Assembly (NCBI GenBank): GCA_965230065.1
Contig: OZ245942.1
Location: 5,704,001 to 5,768,000 of the forward strand
Length of the DNA stretch: 64,000 nucleotides
Direction of reading: 5' to 3'
Source of the DNA: G965230065 sp965230065
GTDB taxonomy: Bacteria; Bacteroidota; Bacteroidia; Cytophagales; Cyclobacteriaceae
Shown: piece by piece, positions 1 to 7,586 of the stretch
Layout: each line of letters opens with the position of its first letter
Position numbering within the stretch: the first letter of the stretch is position 1
The notes under the pieces: generated by a model
What the model was told of the DNA's origin: nothing
Database searches by the model: none
What the model saw: the letters and a program-made list of their open reading frames with translations, nothing else
Program-made: the position numbers and the translations under genes

Positions 1-556
1 ATTCCTTGATAGCTTCACTTCTCTTAGGAGGGGGGAACGGCGCAACCGGGGGGGAGGAAGAAGTCCTGCCTTTCTTTTCATCTGGAGACAAGCTGTTTTT
101 TTCTTTTCGTTCCCTCCACTTTTTAGTAGATAAATCATTGACAGGTACACTATTTATTCGATAATTATAATCGATAAAATTATTTATAAGGTGTACCCCC
201 TCATCCACCCTACTTTTGGATAGACCGCCCTCTATTTTAGGGTAGCCTCCCTCTACCGAAGAAGGGGATGGGGCCTCCTTTTCCGGTAGACCGGAGTTGA
301 TGAAAATTTTGCGTTGGTTTCCCCGGCAAATTTCAACATATAAGTACCCTTTTTTGCAGAGTTGGTTGATCCAACGGGAGACCACTTTGGCTTTTACGCC
401 ATAAAGGTTTGCCAGGTGGTTGTTGCCCGCCCAGCAATATCCCTGTTGGTCACAGAGGGCCTTGATTTCCCCGTAAAGTAATTTGGCGTTAGGGAGCAGG
501 GTTTTATCAAAACGCACTTCCGGTGGAATGTTGATCTGATAAGACGGATATTTCAT
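1..556 (-). CDS. Replication-type winged-helix protein (3' end outside window)
   Basis: Reading on the minus strand from ATG at 556, the frame stays open for 185 codons to the window edge, so the C-terminus is missing. The N-terminal ~95 residues (start MKYPSYQINIPPEVRF) carry the pattern seen in phage and plasmid replication initiator or DnaD-like helix-turn-helix proteins: an 'AKLLYGEI' helix, 'GYCWAGNNHLANLYGV' and 'SRWINQLCKKGYL'. The visible remainder is charged and Pro/Ser-rich and looks like a linker. Its ATG overlaps the stop of the upstream HTH gene (ATGA), so the two are translationally coupled. A role in element replication is inferred from the family resemblance. Confidence 0.75.
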   Translation of the reverse strand, partial: MKYPSYQINIPPEVRFDKTLLPNAKLLYGEIKALCDQQGYCWAGNNHLANLYGVKAKVVSRWINQLCKKGYLYVEICRGNQRKIFINSGLPEKEAPSPSSVEGGYPKIEGGLSKSRVDEGVHLINNFIDYNYRINSVPVNDLSTKKWRERKEKNSLSPDEKKGRTSSSPPVAPFPPPKRSEAIKE

Positions 557-831
557 AGCTGATGGTTGTTTACAAGGTTTTCTTCAATCACCTTCATAAT
601 ACCATCGTATGGGTAGTAAATTACCCCGCCCACTTTACTGTATGGTAGTGTGCCATTGATGCGCAGGTTTTGCAAGGTACCTGGGGAAATAGCTAGCATT
701 TTTCTCACTTCTGAAGAGCGAAGCCATTGCTTGGTTTGAGGGGTGTTTTGAGAGAATACTTCCTGGAGTTCGTCCAGTAACTCTTGTTTAAAGGATAAAA
801 GGTCGTCGGTTGTAACAATTTGTGCAGGCAT
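553..831 (-). CDS. Excisionase/MerR-like helix-turn-helix DNA-binding protein
   Basis: A 92-residue protein starting at MPAQIV (ATG at 831); an in-frame ATG 23 codons upstream would only add a tail with no recognisable features. The C-terminal half has the HTH_17 layout: 'WLRSSEVRKMLAISPGTLQNLRINGTLPYSKVGG' (given here as three adjoining parts: WLRSSEVRKMLAIS, PGTLQNLRINGTLP, YSKVGG) followed by 'IYYPYDGI'. Such proteins are common in Bacteroidota conjugative elements, where they act as excision or replication cofactors. Its stop overlaps the start of the replication-type gene (ATGA). Whether it promotes excision here is not known; no integrase is visible. Confidence 0.75.
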   Translation of the reverse strand: MPAQIVTTDDLLSFKQELLDELQEVFSQNTPQTKQWLRSSEVRKMLAISPGTLQNLRINGTLPYSKVGGVIYYPYDGIMKVIEENLVNNHQL

Positions 832-1065
832 AATTAATTTGCTTTTTTGATGAATAATATGCCTGCAAGTAGAGGAAAAATGATAAGCCAAAACAGTCAA
901 CGGGGTTGATTAACCCCCTGTAAACTCATTGATAATGAGCGGGTTATAAAATCATTATTTTTGAACCCAAATGTATTTGAATAAAGGAAAGTAGTGGGAT
1001 TTTCCTTGTTTTAATGAAAAATGAATACTGTGGGGTTTTATTATTTAGGGCAAAAACAATGTTAT

Positions 1066-2082
1066 TTATGAAATCTGGTTGAGGTAGTTGAGCATGGCAA
1101 TTACTTTGTCTTTGAGCACAGAAATGGTATGACGGTCGTGCTGGTAAAATTTACCTTTCATGCTTGTGTCTGAAATGGCCTCTTGCTTTGTTGAACTCAA
1201 AATCCCAATCAAACGACGGAAGATATTATTTTGGTTTTGATCAGGAAAAATATCTACCTCCCTAAACAGACGTACCAACAAAGCCAGCTGTGCTACCGAA
1301 AGTGAAGTCTTGATTTTCTCCTCACTTGGGGAAACATCATGGTAAGGTGCGGTATTAGCAAGGTTGAGATACTGCGAAAATTGTTGTTCAATAAAGCCAA
1401 TCAGACCTTGCAGGCTAAGGAAAATGTGTTTAAATACATCAGGAAGGGTATAATCATCGGAAAATGAATACATCTGCAAATCGGTATTTTCCAAATGCTT
1501 AATAACCTGGGCAGCATAGGTTAATAAAGATTGTTGGAGGTCTTGTACATACTTTTGGGCTTTTTTTCGGGAAGGCGCTTGGTGAACATATTGTAACATT
1601 CGCTGTTGTATAACATTGACCTGTTCAATAAAAAGCCTTTGGTAAAAATGATAACGCTTTTCTTCAAAACTCAATGTATCCAGGGCATAGTCCGCATAAA
1701 GCTCCAAATATATCTGCCCGTTTTCATCCTGCCAGTGATACCATTCTGTTACTGATTCAGTTGGCAATGTAAGCTGTTCAAACACCTTGTTTAAAAGCTC
1801 TTCACCCAACTGTTTGTCGTTCATTTGTACATTGTGTTCCAAGCTTACAAAGACCGGCGGATGATGATGGTCTAAAAGCCTTACGTCAATAGTTTCAATG
1901 GAAGGAGGCATTTCAGCAGACCGCCCAAACTTTGCATGTATTTGTTTCGTGCAGGTTTCAGGTGCTTTTAAAAGATGCTGATAAAATTGGGCTTGACCTG
2001 AAATTTCAGTGGGAAAATACAAGGGGGACAGGTTCCCCTGCACCACTTGGTGGATGATATTAAGCTCGTAAGACACAATCAA
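1066..2082 (-). CDS. Conserved hypothetical protein, faint RteC-like C-terminus
   Basis: A 338-residue soluble protein with no signal peptide or membrane segment. It is Gln/Leu-rich and largely helical (for example residues about 145-205). The last ~75 residues ('LSVAQLALLVRLFREVDIF' followed by a Lys-rich end) faintly resemble the C-terminal region of RteC-like regulators and related proteins in Bacteroidota conjugative elements, but I cannot assign it. It stands alone between AT-rich gaps. Its position next to replication and excision genes suggests an element-specific accessory role, which is inference. Confidence 0.6.
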   Translation of the reverse strand: MIVSYELNIIHQVVQGNLSPLYFPTEISGQAQFYQHLLKAPETCTKQIHAKFGRSAEMPPSIETIDVRLLDHHHPPVFVSLEHNVQMNDKQLGEELLNKVFEQLTLPTESVTEWYHWQDENGQIYLELYADYALDTLSFEEKRYHFYQRLFIEQVNVIQQRMLQYVHQAPSRKKAQKYVQDLQQSLLTYAAQVIKHLENTDLQMYSFSDDYTLPDVFKHIFLSLQGLIGFIEQQFSQYLNLANTAPYHDVSPSEEKIKTSLSVAQLALLVRLFREVDIFPDQNQNNIFRRLIGILSSTKQEAISDTSMKGKFYQHDRHTISVLKDKVIAMLNYLNQIS

Positions 2083-2204
2083 TGGTTTTTTCTGATGCTA
2101 CTTCAAAGAAAAAACCAAAAATATATAAAATTATTTATATTTAATATACATAAAATTATAATTTTTTATTTTCCCTTAATTCATTGATTCAATAATTACA
2201 GGTT

Positions 2205-2972
2205 CTACCCTACCCTTGCCTTTCCATTCCTGACTTTTCTTTTTTGAATGCATTGCTTACAATCCCTTTTATACCGGGAAAGCTGCTGGTAGGTATCAGC
2301 TTTAAAACCGCAACTTACGCACATGCGGTTTTCAGCAACCATTTGTAACTCTTCCTGGTGCGCTCGTTGCTGCCTGGTCAGGTTTTGTTGTAGTTTGGTA
2401 AGGGCTTGCTTTCCTTCGGTTAGTTCTTCGTTGCGTTTGGTAAGTTGTGCTTGCAGGTTGGTAAGCGAGTAGCGGGCATTGGTTACTTCTTCCTTGAGTT
2501 TGGTAGCCGTTTCCTCAGCCTGTTGTAAAGCCTTCTCTTCTGCTTGTTGGCCTTTGAGTTCTTTCCATTTGCCTACAAAAAGGTATACAAACAAGTAGTT
2601 AATTACAGCTATCAACAAACTAAATAACTGGCTCACAAAAATATCCTGCCTGGTTTTATCAAAGTTCCACGCATCAAAGAAAAGAGTTGTGATAAAATAT
2701 CCAGCCATAGCGAAGGCAATCGGAAAAGCCTGGTGGACCAGCTTGCTGTTGGCAGCAGTCGTTAAAATAGTCAAATGAATGGCTATACTTAAAAACCATG
2801 CGGCGACTTCCCGCTGCCAGCCAATGATTGTATCTGGCAACTGTGTAATGAGCAAAGCCTGGCTTTCATAAACCAGATAGGCATACATGGCAAACATACC
2901 TATCATTATAGGGGGCAATGTAAACAGGCTCTCGGCTATCTTTTCAAAAAATGAATGTATTTTCTTTTCCAT
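2205..2972 (-). CDS. Membrane protein with coiled coil and C-terminal four-cysteine zinc motif
   Basis: 255 residues. About four hydrophobic segments (roughly 17-36, 57-73, 80-100, 112-134) are followed by a long Glu/Gln/Lys-rich coiled coil (about 138-212) and a C-terminal tail with two CxxC pairs, CVSC (218-221) and CKQC (238-241), which together could bind one zinc. The tail is very basic (ends in Lys/Arg). The design suggests a membrane-anchored protein with a cytoplasmic nucleic-acid or protein-binding tip. I do not recognise the family. It lies inside the element's maintenance region. Confidence 0.6.
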   Translation of the reverse strand: MEKKIHSFFEKIAESLFTLPPIMIGMFAMYAYLVYESQALLITQLPDTIIGWQREVAAWFLSIAIHLTILTTAANSKLVHQAFPIAFAMAGYFITTLFFDAWNFDKTRQDIFVSQLFSLLIAVINYLFVYLFVGKWKELKGQQAEEKALQQAEETATKLKEEVTNARYSLTNLQAQLTKRNEELTEGKQALTKLQQNLTRQQRAHQEELQMVAENRMCVSCGFKADTYQQLSRYKRDCKQCIQKRKVRNGKARVG

Positions 2973-2980
2973 GGTGTATT

Positions 2981-3035
2981 GGTATTAGGGATTTGGGAAT
3001 AGAGATTGGGTTTTGGGAATTAGGTTTTAGAGAGC
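2981..3035. repeat. G/T-rich GGGTTTTAGG-like low-complexity tract
   Basis: The gap upstream of the membrane-protein gene contains repeated units of the type TTAGGGATTTGGGAAT, GATTGGGTTTTGGGAAT and TAGGTTTTAG. Similar units recur at 3728-3845, around 34515-34530 and at 35973-36045, always at gene junctions of this element. No function is known to me. Confidence 0.6.
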
Positions 3036-3048
3036 AAAAGTTAATTGT

Positions 3049-3726
3049 TCATTGCTTCGTTCCACGGTGGCATTGCTCATTGCTCATTGTATTAAAGCTT
3101 CCATTTTTGCGTTCGTAGTAAATCGTGTCAAACAAGTCCAGGTCTTTGACCCTTTGCAGCAGGTGCTGGTATTTTTTTCTGCCTTTGGCGATGAACTTGC
3201 TGTTGCTAAATTTCTGTACAAAGAATAGCCGTTTGGCTTTCTTGCTTACTCCTATCAAACACACCTGTTTCGCCCCGATGCTATCCGCATAAAAAGCCAT
3301 TTGGCGATCGTAGTTGTACTCGTGGCAGCATTGGATAAAGGCTGATAAGTTGGTGGTTGAAGTTGTCTTAATATCTATCACTGACGGACGGCTGTTCTTA
3401 GAATTAATAATCATATCCAGCTTGCATTTGCACTTGATACCACTGAAGGGTTCTTCCCATAAAATAACTTTTTCCTTTTCAGAATGGCTCAATATTTTCT
3501 TACAGAATTGGTTGGCCAATACTGTTCGGTACATGCGGTAAAGCAGCTTGATATCTAAACCTTCACAGCTTTCAGTGCGGAATTTTTCCGGTTCTAAAAG
3601 CAGTTCGTGAAAAGCCCCTCCCAAACGGAATGCAGCTTCCGGCTTTTGGTAAGGCGTATTGTTAAGGATGTGTTCGGCAATACTTAAATCGCTGTTGCTG
3701 ATGCGGTGTAGTTGGTAGTAAGACAT
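3049..3726 (-). CDS. ExoVIII/RecB-like PD-(D/E)XK nuclease
   Basis: 225 residues from MSYYQLHRISNSDL (ATG at 3726). The longer frame to 3816 would start inside a low-complexity repeat and is rejected. The N-terminus with 'SNSDL', 'RLGGAFHELLLEPEKF' and the core 'SVIDIKTTS' (D-x-K of the PD-(D/E)XK fold) plus 'YDRQMAFYAD' match the phage exodeoxyribonuclease VIII-like (PDDEXK) family, which resects dsDNA for single-strand annealing. It precedes, in transcription order after, a DUF1351-like gene and a gp32-like gene, forming a phage-type recombination set. The last ~13 codons are encoded by a repeated element (3051-3091), so the natural C-terminus may have been replaced. Confidence 0.75.
   Translation of the reverse strand: MSYYQLHRISNSDLSIAEHILNNTPYQKPEAAFRLGGAFHELLLEPEKFRTESCEGLDIKLLYRMYRTVLANQFCKKILSHSEKEKVILWEEPFSGIKCKCKLDMIINSKNSRPSVIDIKTTSTTNLSAFIQCCHEYNYDRQMAFYADSIGAKQVCLIGVSKKAKRLFFVQKFSNSKFIAKGRKKYQHLLQRVKDLDLFDTIYYERKNGSFNTMSNEQCHRGTKQ
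3051..3091. repeat. Short repeated element shared with the traJ 3' end
   Basis: On the minus strand this reads CAATGAGCAATGAGCAATGC followed by CACCGTGGAACGAAGCAATG. Nearly the same string (CAATGAGCAATGCCGCCGTG then GAACGGAAC) occurs on the plus strand at about 34479-34503, right over the stop codon of traJ. Here it overlaps the end of the nuclease gene. Two copies in one element, both at gene ends, point to a small dispersed repeat. Confidence 0.6.
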
Positions 3727-3727
3727 G

Positions 3728-3845
3728 GGTATTTGGGTTTTGGGGATTGGGGGATTGGGTTTTAGGGGTTGGGTTTTAGAAATGGGGTTTAGGATGGTGA
3801 TGTACAAAAGAGCCATTTCCTAAACCCTAATCCCTAACCCCCAAA
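3728..3845. repeat. Telomere-like inverted repeat at a gene junction
   Basis: The left part carries units such as TTTGGGTTTTGGGGATTGGG and GGGTTTTAGGGGTTGGG. The right part carries the complement, CCTAAACCCTAATCCCTAAC. The two halves can pair into a long imperfect hairpin between the nuclease gene and the DUF1351-like gene. It may act as a terminator, a processing site or a recombination substrate; none of these is shown. Confidence 0.6.
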
Positions 3846-4469
3846 TCACCGATAAACTGTTTGTTGTTTTTGGAAAATAGAAAGCCCGGCAATATCACGT
3901 TTTCCTTGTCGGATAGCTCGTCTTACTTTTTGTTCGTCCAGCATTAAATATTCACGGGGAACTTGGTTAAGGTCTTTGATTTCAAATGCCCAGACGTGGC
4001 GGATGCCTTCGGTACTGTATTGAGCTTGGACAATTTGTTTTTTAAACTCACTTTCCTGTTGTACTTGTTCTGTATTGCCTCCTTCTTCTTTCAATCGTTT
4101 GCGCTCTTCCTCGGCAATTTTGTCTAGCATTGCTTGCTGTTGGGCAGCAATGCGGGCGTTAAACTGCTGAATGAGGGCATCCGCTTTTTGTATGGCTTGT
4201 TCAATGGGCTGGATTAACTCTTTTTCCAGTGCAATCCAATGCTTTATTTCATCCTGCATGGGAGCGGTAATGGATTTCCTCGCTGCACCCACTTGTTTGA
4301 TTAACTGCTTGCCTTCCTTAATAGCGGTGGCGACAATGGCTTTGTCCCCCTCGTCATTAACAACTTCCACTGTATCCATTGCCCGAACAAGGACATTGAT
4401 TTTCTTGTTGGTTTCATCCTGAAACTTTACAATAGCAGATGATTTGATTGGGGCATATTTAACTAACAT
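3846..4469 (-). CDS. DUF1351-like phage recombination-associated protein
   Basis: 207 residues. A long helical middle (about 60-150, rich in Glu, Gln and Lys) is followed by 'QVPREYLMLDEQKVRRAIRQ' and a short 'IAGLSIF' end, the layout I associate with DUF1351-like proteins found beside phage exonucleases and annealing proteins. Starting MLVKYAPIKSSAIVKF at 4469. It sits between a PD-(D/E)XK exonuclease and a gp32-like protein, so an accessory role in element recombination or replication is plausible. There is no catalytic motif that I can see. Confidence 0.65.
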   Translation of the reverse strand: MLVKYAPIKSSAIVKFQDETNKKINVLVRAMDTVEVVNDEGDKAIVATAIKEGKQLIKQVGAARKSITAPMQDEIKHWIALEKELIQPIEQAIQKADALIQQFNARIAAQQQAMLDKIAEEERKRLKEEGGNTEQVQQESEFKKQIVQAQYSTEGIRHVWAFEIKDLNQVPREYLMLDEQKVRRAIRQGKRDIAGLSIFQKQQTVYR

Positions 4470-4547
4470 AATTTGGTTGGTTTAATAGTGAAATGAATAA
4501 TGGGAAAGGAAAGAAAGCCCCTCCCCTTGTGAAATTTAGATGGCGGT

Positions 4548-5159
4548 TCATCCCAAAGGGTACTCTCCTTCAAAGATTTTGTCTAAGTCACAGGAAACTT
4601 CTTCCAAAGCGGTTTCAATTTCATTAGACAAAGGCTTGGGAGGGCTTACTACAACGGTGTACTCAGTGTTCAAGCCTTCCCCTTTCTTTTCAACGGTCAG
4701 GTCATAGCCTGATGGGTGGCCGTATTCCTCACTTTCTATATAGCTTTTCAGGGCTTTGAGGATAGACTTCTGGGTAATTTCCAAAACCTGTAGCTTTTCT
4801 TTCTGGTAGTTGTACACCAGACTGGCAATGAAATATTTCTGGCTTTCCATTTCCCCGTCTTTATTCATCCGCACATTACGGTTAATCATCTCCTCTACTG
4901 AAAATTCACCATCTGCTTCTCTTTTGCGGTAAGGCTTGGTAGTTTCACTCCCATCCTCCCGATCTACTTTGCCAAAGAAGATAAAACCGGAAACAGGGTT
5001 GCCTACAAAGCGCAAACGGTTTTTGCCGTATTCCAACTTCATAAATTGGTTACGCTTTTCTGGTATCTCATGCCCCTTTTCAAAAAAGTTGGGAGGTGTC
5101 AAAACATTCACTTCATCCTTTACTGAACCGTTGCTTGGTATGTCCTTTACTTTTACCAT
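4548..5159 (-). CDS. gp32-like single-stranded DNA-binding protein
   Basis: 203 residues from MVKVKDIPSNGSVKDEV (ATG at 5159; the frame extends upstream to 5276 but that part lies in AT-rich promoter-like DNA). Features match phage T4 gp32-type ssDNA-binding proteins: 'LEYGKNRLRFVGNPVSGFIF', an aromatic core 'IASLVYNYQKEKLQVLEITQ', 'YDLTVEKKGEG' and an acidic C-terminal tail. Such proteins coat ssDNA during replication and recombination. It is likely the first gene of the set ssb-like, DUF1351-like, exonuclease on the minus strand. Confidence 0.75.
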   Translation of the reverse strand: MVKVKDIPSNGSVKDEVNVLTPPNFFEKGHEIPEKRNQFMKLEYGKNRLRFVGNPVSGFIFFGKVDREDGSETTKPYRKREADGEFSVEEMINRNVRMNKDGEMESQKYFIASLVYNYQKEKLQVLEITQKSILKALKSYIESEEYGHPSGYDLTVEKKGEGLNTEYTVVVSPPKPLSNEIETALEEVSCDLDKIFEGEYPLG

Positions 5160-5699
5160 GATATTTAAAATTTTGTGTTTGAAAATAGTGTAAATTGATA
5201 CTTCAATCTTCGGTGCACCTCGCTGATTGATTATATTCAAATATACGAATAATATACGTATAATTCTATACTTCATTAGTATAAATCATATAAATAAATC
5301 AAGAAAAACACTAATTATTTAGCCTATATAATGTATTATTCTAAGTATGCTTAATTGATTACACGAATCTTTTACGTATTTATAAGAACTTTTGGTATGA
5401 TAACTGCACCGCAGGTAACCTCTCCCCCACAAAAAAAGAAAATCGCCAGAGGACCGGCCGCCGCTGCTAGCCTTCCCCCACTAGGGCAGAGTAATTGGCT
5501 TTTTTCATCAGTCAAGGCCGACTGAGGCACGAAGGAGATGCACTTTGCCTTTACGGATGAAACAAAAAGCCAATTAATTTGGAAAGGATACAAGGCGGTC
5601 GGTCCGGTTGGCTGCCCTGTGCGAAGGACCGTTGTGAAGTGACTTTGCGCGAAGGAGATTTGCCTACCTTTAAAATCAATTTTGGCAAATTTCCCTTGA
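5160..5699. other. Intergenic region with GC-rich core, long inverted repeat and direct repeats
   Basis: No gene is supported in this 540-base gap. The left 200 bases are AT-rich. A GC-rich block (about 5400-5500) is followed by an inverted repeat with arms at 5492-5509 and 5556-5576 (TTGGCTTTTTTCATC against GATGAAACAAAAAGCCAA). An imperfect direct repeat, GCACGAAGGAGATGCACTTT at about 5527 and GCGCGAAGGAGATTTGCCTA at about 5648, flanks the right arm. The layout could hold an origin, a transfer site or a regulatory RNA; I cannot tell which. Confidence 0.45.
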
Positions 5700-6065
5700 T
5701 TATTTGCTTTGAATATTTTCTAGTTGTTGGAGTAGTTCTTTGTTCTGGGCTTCCAGCATCGCTATTTTTTGTTCCATGTGCTTGATACGCAAAGGTTGGG
5801 CATTTGGGACGGAAGTAAAAAGATTTGGTTCTTGCTCAAACATCGGCACATTGTCTTTGAAGTAGTAGTTGACATTGACCTGTGGAAATAGTTGGACGAT
5901 TTCTGCCAGGGTTTCATAGCTGGGCTTGGCCTGCCCTTTTTCAATCTTATAGTACTTATCTGGCCGGCTCAATCCCAGCCTTTTGCTTACCTGATTGGCA
6001 TTGGTGCCCAGGGCTTTGAATACTTCATTGAACTTTTCGTGTACACTTTTTTGTGGCTCATCCAT
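5700..6065 (-). CDS. XRE-family regulator with C-terminal coiled coil
   Basis: 121 residues. Residues about 8-62 form a Cro/C1-type helix-turn-helix ('FNEVFKALGTNANQVSKRLG', 'KYYKIEKGQAKPSYETLAEI'). The C-terminal ~30 residues ('MEQKIAMLEAQNKELLQQL') form a short coiled coil suited to dimerisation. It stands alone between two structured noncoding stretches and is probably a regulator of the mobile element. The target operators cannot be named from sequence alone. Confidence 0.8.
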   Translation of the reverse strand: MDEPQKSVHEKFNEVFKALGTNANQVSKRLGLSRPDKYYKIEKGQAKPSYETLAEIVQLFPQVNVNYYFKDNVPMFEQEPNLFTSVPNAQPLRIKHMEQKIAMLEAQNKELLQQLENIQSK

Positions 6066-6632
6066 ACTACACGTATTATTTTCCGCTAATTACGAATTTT
6101 ATGGCAAGCTTTCATAGTATTTACTCTGATTTGTTGGCAGGTATGATATGTCTTACGAAATAAGATAGAATAGTTAAACGCCAATTTTTTTTAATCGGGA
6201 TCAATCAACTTGAGTTGGATGGGATAGTACCCTATTTCAAAGTGTGCTGGAAAATACAATGCAAACCTTTATGAAGTGTGCTGGCCTTGAAGCTTCTTAG
6301 AATAGCAGGACTGTGACCGGGAAGCGGCTAGGCTAAGTACTGCGTTCTAAAGAAGCGAAATCAGTAGTCAGTGCCAGGGCTGGTTTGGGTTGTGGTGCGG
6401 CCCCAGAGGTTTCATCGCGGTGCCAGGTGTGAGGGTATGAATGCTCATGGGTGAAGGGCTGTTAAACATCCTCTATCCCATTTGACTCACCCTTTGAAAG
6501 GGTGGGTGGGAAGCCCTTAATATTTATTTTATTTTTTCAAGCTGATACTATTATCACATAGCTTTTGTCATGCAACCAAAGTTATATGATTTAAAAACAG
6601 GTTTTTGAAGAGTTACCTGCAAACTCTTTAAG
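6066..6632. other. Structured, partly GC-rich noncoding region
   Basis: About 570 bases with no supportable gene. It contains a direct repeat AAGTGTGCTGG (6240-6250 and 6274-6284), an inverted repeat GCTTCTTAGAA...TTCTAAAGAAGC (about 6291-6302 and 6344-6357) enclosing a GC-rich loop, and a hairpin CACCCTTTGAAAGGGTG near 6490. Its base composition differs from the AT-rich gaps elsewhere. A structured RNA or an oriT-like site is possible; I found no match to a family that I know. Confidence 0.4.
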
Positions 6633-6803
6633 CTACAAATCATATAGCTCAGGATCAAAACCCATTGGGTAATAATCCAGGTCCATTGCTATAGTTTCAT
6701 CTTGGCTTATGGAATCTTCTGAAGTTTGCTTGACTGCTTCGCCGCAAACTGGGCAATAATTCCAGTTGGTTTGTAGTTCTCGTTGGCATTGTGTACAATT
6801 CAT
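6633..6803 (-). CDS. Small zinc-ribbon protein
   Basis: A 56-residue protein, ATG at 6803, stop TAG at 6633-6635. The N-terminus MNCTQCQRELQTNWNYCPVC has two CxxC pairs (Cys3/Cys6 and Cys17/Cys20), a classic zinc ribbon, followed by an acidic tail ending ELYDL. It lies between the XRE regulator's noncoding region and the JAB-domain gene. Small zinc ribbons of this kind often accompany nucleic-acid enzymes, but its partner is not known. Confidence 0.7.
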   Translation of the reverse strand: MNCTQCQRELQTNWNYCPVCGEAVKQTSEDSISQDETIAMDLDYYPMGFDPELYDL

Positions 6804-6853
6804 AATGTAAAGTTTTTAGTGAAAAATGAATACTGACAATAAAAAGGAATGCC

Positions 6854-7348
6854 CTAAAGCACTCCCTCATCAGCAAAGCTATAATATGCTTCCGCTGTAA
6901 TGATGATATGATCTAAAACAGGCAGGTCTAGAAATTTTCCTGCTTCTTTGAGTTTACGGGTAAGTTTCATATCCGCTTCGCTCGGGGTGAGGTTGCCGGA
7001 TGGATGTGAGTGGGCCAGGATCACAGAACTGCATCCAGATTTCAATGCCGCGGCAAATATTAACTTAGGATCAGCAACAGTACCCGCAATGCCACCGCTG
7101 GATATGTTGACAATGCCCAGTACTTTGTTGGCGCGGTTGAGTAGCAGGACTTTGAATTCTTCCAGCAGCTCCAGTTTATTTTTGTCCCAATGCAAGTGGA
7201 GAATACCGTAAGCGTCTTTCGAGTTGGTGATCTTGGGGCGCAGGGAGGCTTTGACCTTGCTTTGGTAGTGTAAGGTGATTTCAGAAACTTGGTAAAGCGG
7301 CAAATCAGATGATGGTTGCATAGCATTTTTCTTTTGGTGATACATCAT
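6854..7348 (-). CDS. RadC-like JAB/MPN-domain protein (short form)
   Basis: 164 residues carrying the JAB metal-binding motif HSHPSGNLTPSEAD preceded by 'NISSGGIAGTVADPKLIF' and 'SSVILAH'. The N-terminal helix-hairpin-helix region of full RadC (~220 residues) is absent, as is usual for the JAB proteins on Bacteroidota mobile elements. The start ATG overlaps the stop of a 51-codon upstream frame (ATGA), implying coupling. The cellular role of this short class is not established. Confidence 0.85.
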   Translation of the reverse strand: MMYHQKKNAMQPSSDLPLYQVSEITLHYQSKVKASLRPKITNSKDAYGILHLHWDKNKLELLEEFKVLLLNRANKVLGIVNISSGGIAGTVADPKLIFAAALKSGCSSVILAHSHPSGNLTPSEADMKLTRKLKEAGKFLDLPVLDHIIITAEAYYSFADEGVL

Positions 7349-7500
7349 GTTTGCCTCACCTTTGCTTTACTCTTTGGGGTGACAATGTGCGTTTCTGTGT
7401 CAAGAGGCAAAGGCTTATACCCGCCGGGCTTTGCGCCATCAGCTTTATGACGGAAGCTCTTGACACAGATAAAGGCAGGAAAGCTATTTTTGCAAACCAT
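7345..7500 (-). CDS. Small hypothetical protein coupled to the JAB gene
   Basis: 51 residues from MVCKNSFPAFICVKSFRH (ATG at 7500) to a TGA that overlaps the JAB start (ATGA). The same frame is open upstream to 7561 without an ATG and reads sensibly (ISFTFSGDTF just before Met), so the true start may be a non-ATG codon soon after the ardC stop. The protein is Lys/Pro-rich with Thr-rich end (TETHIVTPKSKAKV). I prefer this frame over the overlapping 60-codon frame at 7356-7538 because of the ATGA coupling. Function unknown. Confidence 0.5.
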   Translation of the reverse strand: MVCKNSFPAFICVKSFRHKADGAKPGGYKPLPLDTETHIVTPKSKAKVRQT

Positions 7501-7586
7501 GAATGTGTCACCGGAGAAAGTAAATGATATATCATCATCTTTGCCTTTAGCCTTCCGAAATTAATTCAAGCAAAAAAAGGGGGAGA

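Noticed and set aside
5372..5593. 73-codon minus frame in the GC-rich intergenic region
   Set aside because: Its composition follows the GC-rich block and the inverted repeat and it has no domain-like pattern; the region looks noncoding.
6200..6530. Group II intron or retron RNA in the noncoding region upstream of the zinc-ribbon gene
   Set aside because: A GTGTG-like start was noticed, but no domain V-like hairpin and no reverse transcriptase are present.
7356..7538. 60-codon minus frame between ardC and the JAB gene
   Set aside because: The alternative frame ending in the ATGA overlap with the JAB gene has better composition and coupling, so this one is treated as its shadow.
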